From NCBI GenBank assembly GCA_002501285.1, contig DLSG01000008.1:7455-14584 (forward strand): DNA of 7,130 nt, read 5' to 3'. Below the pieces are notes generated by a model. That model was not told where the DNA came from and made no database searches. It saw only the letters and a program-made list of their open reading frames with translations. Shown piece by piece: positions 5,030 to 7,130 of the stretch. This stretch comes from Christensenella sp. UBA7868. GTDB taxonomy: Bacteria; Bacillota; Clostridia; Christensenellales; UBA1242. Position 1 is the stretch's first letter; the number at the start of each line of letters is the position of its first letter. The translations under genes were made by a program, and so were the position numbers.

Positions 5030-7130
5030 ATGGGAAAAGTAAAACGAACATTAAAAAAATTTTTAATATATCTCGGCGCCTTTATCGCAGTTTTAACATT
5101 AACTGCGGGTTTTAAAGTTGGCGTGTTTTTCATAACTCGTTCGCCAAGTGGTGGCAATAATAACAACAATTCAGGCGGACAAGAAGAAGTTGATACAAGC
5201 GGACTTGAAAGTGTTTTAAATAATGTTTTAGGAACTCAAAATTCTACTTTTGCTTTAAACTTAAAAGTTAAGCCCGAAGGACAAGATAATGAAATTTTAG
5301 TTAATACAAATATATATTTAGATTTGTCTGGTGATGGTTTAGATGCAGGCGCAAGCATTGCTGAAAAATTAAGACTTAAAGTTGAAGGTAATGTAAACGC
5401 ATTAAATCAAACAGTTAATTTTGAAATTAATTATTTACATGGTCAAATTTATGCAAAAGTTGGTGATACTAATTTTAAAATTGAAACTTCAAATATAAAA
5501 CAAGATATTACAAAGGTTTTGGAACTAGCAACTTTAAAAAAACTTGGCGTAAAAATAACTCTTCCAAATCTTGACGAAATTAAACTTGACCCATCGATGC
5601 TTGCAATGATTGCCAGCGGGCTTGTAGAAACCGAAGTTGAAGGGGGTAAAGAACTTAAATTTAATTTACTTGGCTTTGGAGATGTTGTTTTAATAACAGA
5701 TGAAGAATATTTTTTAGAAAAAGTAGAAATAGAAAAACTTGAAATTGAAGGTAATACAATTTCGGCTGACGTTAAATCAAATTTAAAAGCAGAAAAAACC
5801 GAAATTAAAGAACCTGAAAACAAAGATGAATTTACAGATTTCTCTGGGCTTGTAACTTTACTTGATAAATTTGATAAATTTATATCAAACGGATTAGCAA
5901 GTGGTAAAATTAATGTAAAAGCACTAGAAAATAATTTTACTGTAAATTATATAGTTGACTTTAATGATTTTAATAATGTTTCTGCTTACTTTAATGCAGA
6001 AATAAAAAATAAACCTTTAAATGTTTATTACCAAAACAATAAAGTGTACGCAAGTTACGGCGAATATAAATATTACATAGACAATCCTTTAGAATTAAAA
6101 GATTTGGCTGGGGCTTTAAAATTTTATGCAAAAAAATTCGGGATTGATTTAGATAGTAAAAAAATTAATGAATTTGTTGAGAAATTAAATTTAACTGATA
6201 TTAATCAACTTTTATCATATTTTTCAAATTTAAAAATAACTGAAAATGGTATTAATTTAACTCAACGTGATTTTAGTGTTGTTTTAAATGCTGGTATTGA
6301 TAGTTTAGATAGCATCTTTGCTAGTTATAAAGATAAATTAACATTAAATGTTACCTTAAATGAAAAGATTGAAAAAATTGAATTGGTTGAAAGTGAATAT
6401 AAAAACATTTTAGATGTATCATTAATCAATATTTTAAAATCACAATTAATTACAGACAAAAACCTAGCATTAAATTTTGACGCTAATGTTTTAAACACAG
6501 AAATCAATGCAAAATTATATGTAGATTTAGAAAACGAATTTAAGTTAAAATTAAAAGCCACCGCTTTTGATTATGATTTAGATTTAGTAGTAGTAAATGA
6601 TATAGTTTATGTAAACATTGCAAACATCTTTAAAGCAAAAGGAAATGTAAACGAATTATACGACATATTAAAATCAAAAATTGACATTTCAAATAAAGAT
6701 GTAGATTTAGATGCTTTAAAGGCACTAGCATATAAAGTTGTTACAGACTACGGAATTAACTTTGGTTTAATAAAAGAAAATGACGACATATTGGGCGTAG
6801 AAATAACAGGCGACAAATTTAGCGCAAAAATTACACCAACCGATTTTGAAGAGATTGATGTAATTGAAAGTGAAGAATATCAAAGTTTGTTAGACTGCGT
6901 AAAATTTGGTGAAAAATTATATAACCTAATTAAAAACAACGAATTAGCATTTAACATAAAAATGTCTGCTTATGGGTATGATATTGAAGGAAAAGTTCAA
7001 TATGAAAATAACGACATTAATTTAATTTTGCAAACAAAAGTTTTAGAAAAAGATTTAACATTAGAGTTAATTAACAAAACAATTTATATTAATTTTGATG
7101 GTTTAAAATTAAGTTTAAAACTTGAAAATG
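5030..7130 (+). CDS. large membrane-anchored protein with repeated LolA-like beta modules (3' end outside window)
   Basis: ATG at 5030 opens a frame of 700 complete codons with no stop before the window ends, so the protein is longer than seen. Residues 1-10 are basic and 11-35 a membrane span with GFKVG. No lipobox cysteine is present, so it is not a lipoprotein. A flexible linker (about 38-51, Ser/Gly plus five Asn) follows. The rest is extracytoplasmic, acidic and beta-rich. It contains at least four related modules. Each starts with an amphipathic strand (FALNLKV at 74, GKINVKA at 292, LALNFDA at 479, LAFNIKM at 639) and continues to a second motif (GQIYAKVGD at 138, NKVYASYGE at 337, DIVYVNIAN at 524, KTIYINFDG at 683). 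The spacing is 44-45 residues in modules 2-4, with about 20 extra residues in module 1. Alternating strands and a Tyr-rich hairpin recall LolA/LppX-type lipoprotein domains; that fold assignment is inference and no binding residue can be named. It starts 4 nt after the upstream stop, hence the same operon. Confidence 0.88.
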   Translation, partial: MGKVKRTLKKFLIYLGAFIAVLTLTAGFKVGVFFITRSPSGGNNNNNSGGQEEVDTSGLESVLNNVLGTQNSTFALNLKVKPEGQDNEILVNTNIYLDLSGDGLDAGASIAEKLRLKVEGNVNALNQTVNFEINYLHGQIYAKVGDTNFKIETSNIKQDITKVLELATLKKLGVKITLPNLDEIKLDPSMLAMIASGLVETEVEGGKELKFNLLGFGDVVLITDEEYFLEKVEIEKLEIEGNTISADVKSNLKAEKTEIKEPENKDEFTDFSGLVTLLDKFDKFISNGLASGKINVKALENNFTVNYIVDFNDFNNVSAYFNAEIKNKPLNVYYQNNKVYASYGEYKYYIDNPLELKDLAGALKFYAKKFGIDLDSKKINEFVEKLNLTDINQLLSYFSNLKITENGINLTQRDFSVVLNAGIDSLDSIFASYKDKLTLNVTLNEKIEKIELVESEYKNILDVSLINILKSQLITDKNLALNFDANVLNTEINAKLYVDLENEFKLKLKATAFDYDLDLVVVNDIVYVNIANIFKAKGNVNELYDILKSKIDISNKDVDLDALKALAYKVVTDYGINFGLIKENDDILGVEITGDKFSAKITPTDFEEIDVIESEEYQSLLDCVKFGEKLYNLIKNNELAFNIKMSAYGYDIEGKVQYENNDINLILQTKVLEKDLTLELINKTIYINFDGLKLSLKLEN

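Noticed and set aside
5449..5823. Minus-strand open frame of 124 codons, rich in Ser, Phe and Ile
   Set aside because: The Ser/Phe bias is the complement of Glu/Lys-rich codons of the large plus-strand gene; no ribosome site supports it.
5864..5881. Direct repeat GATAAATTT twice within the large gene
   Set aside because: It encodes DKFDKF in frame and is too short to indicate a mobile element or array.
6325..6561. Minus-strand open frame of 78 codons
   Set aside because: Antisense shadow of the large plus-strand gene, with no independent support.

Overview
The window suggests a low-GC, Lys/Asn/Ile-rich Bacillota-type bacterium. The evidence is strongly AT-rich DNA, TTA/AAA/GAA-heavy codon use, sigma-70-like promoters (TTGCAA / TATAAT), GGGG-type Shine-Dalgarno sites, and ATG, TTG and probably GTG starts. 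TGG encodes Trp and the frames end in TAA or TAG, so the standard bacterial code fits and a Mycoplasma-type code is not needed. The gene content, an M60 glycoprotein-directed peptidase with carbohydrate-binding-type domains, would suit a host-associated (gut or mucosal) organism. That ecological point is inference; genus and species cannot be told from the window.

Layout, all on the + strand. (1) Positions 1-3480 are a self-contained unit: promoter (27-55), Shine-Dalgarno site (68-73), a 1097-residue membrane-anchored M60/enhancin-like zinc metallopeptidase (81-3374), and a strong intrinsic terminator (3448-3480). (2) Positions 3481-3709 are very AT-rich and show no gene. (3) Positions 3710-4080 hold a second promoter closely resembling the first, then a leader of about 337 nt. 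The leader contains several possible RNA helices and a 16-codon ORF (3831-3881) with a good Shine-Dalgarno site and a GTG start. (4) Positions 4081-7130 are a two-gene operon. The first gene is a 314-residue single-pass protein starting at TTG. Four bases after its stop comes a very large gene (5030 to beyond 7130) that runs off the window with at least 700 codons and no stop.

How they may work together: all three large proteins share one topology, a short basic cytoplasmic N-terminus, one membrane span and a big extracytoplasmic part, with no lipobox or sortase signal visible. The first is a recognisable surface protease. The other two I cannot assign to a named family. Their membrane segments share a G-F-x-V-G pattern, and the second contains at least four copies of a beta-rich module with nearly constant internal motif spacing, reminiscent of LolA/LppX-type lipoprotein folds. 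Because a terminator and a separate promoter lie between them, the protease and the two-gene operon are probably separate transcription units, though their matching promoters hint at similar expression.
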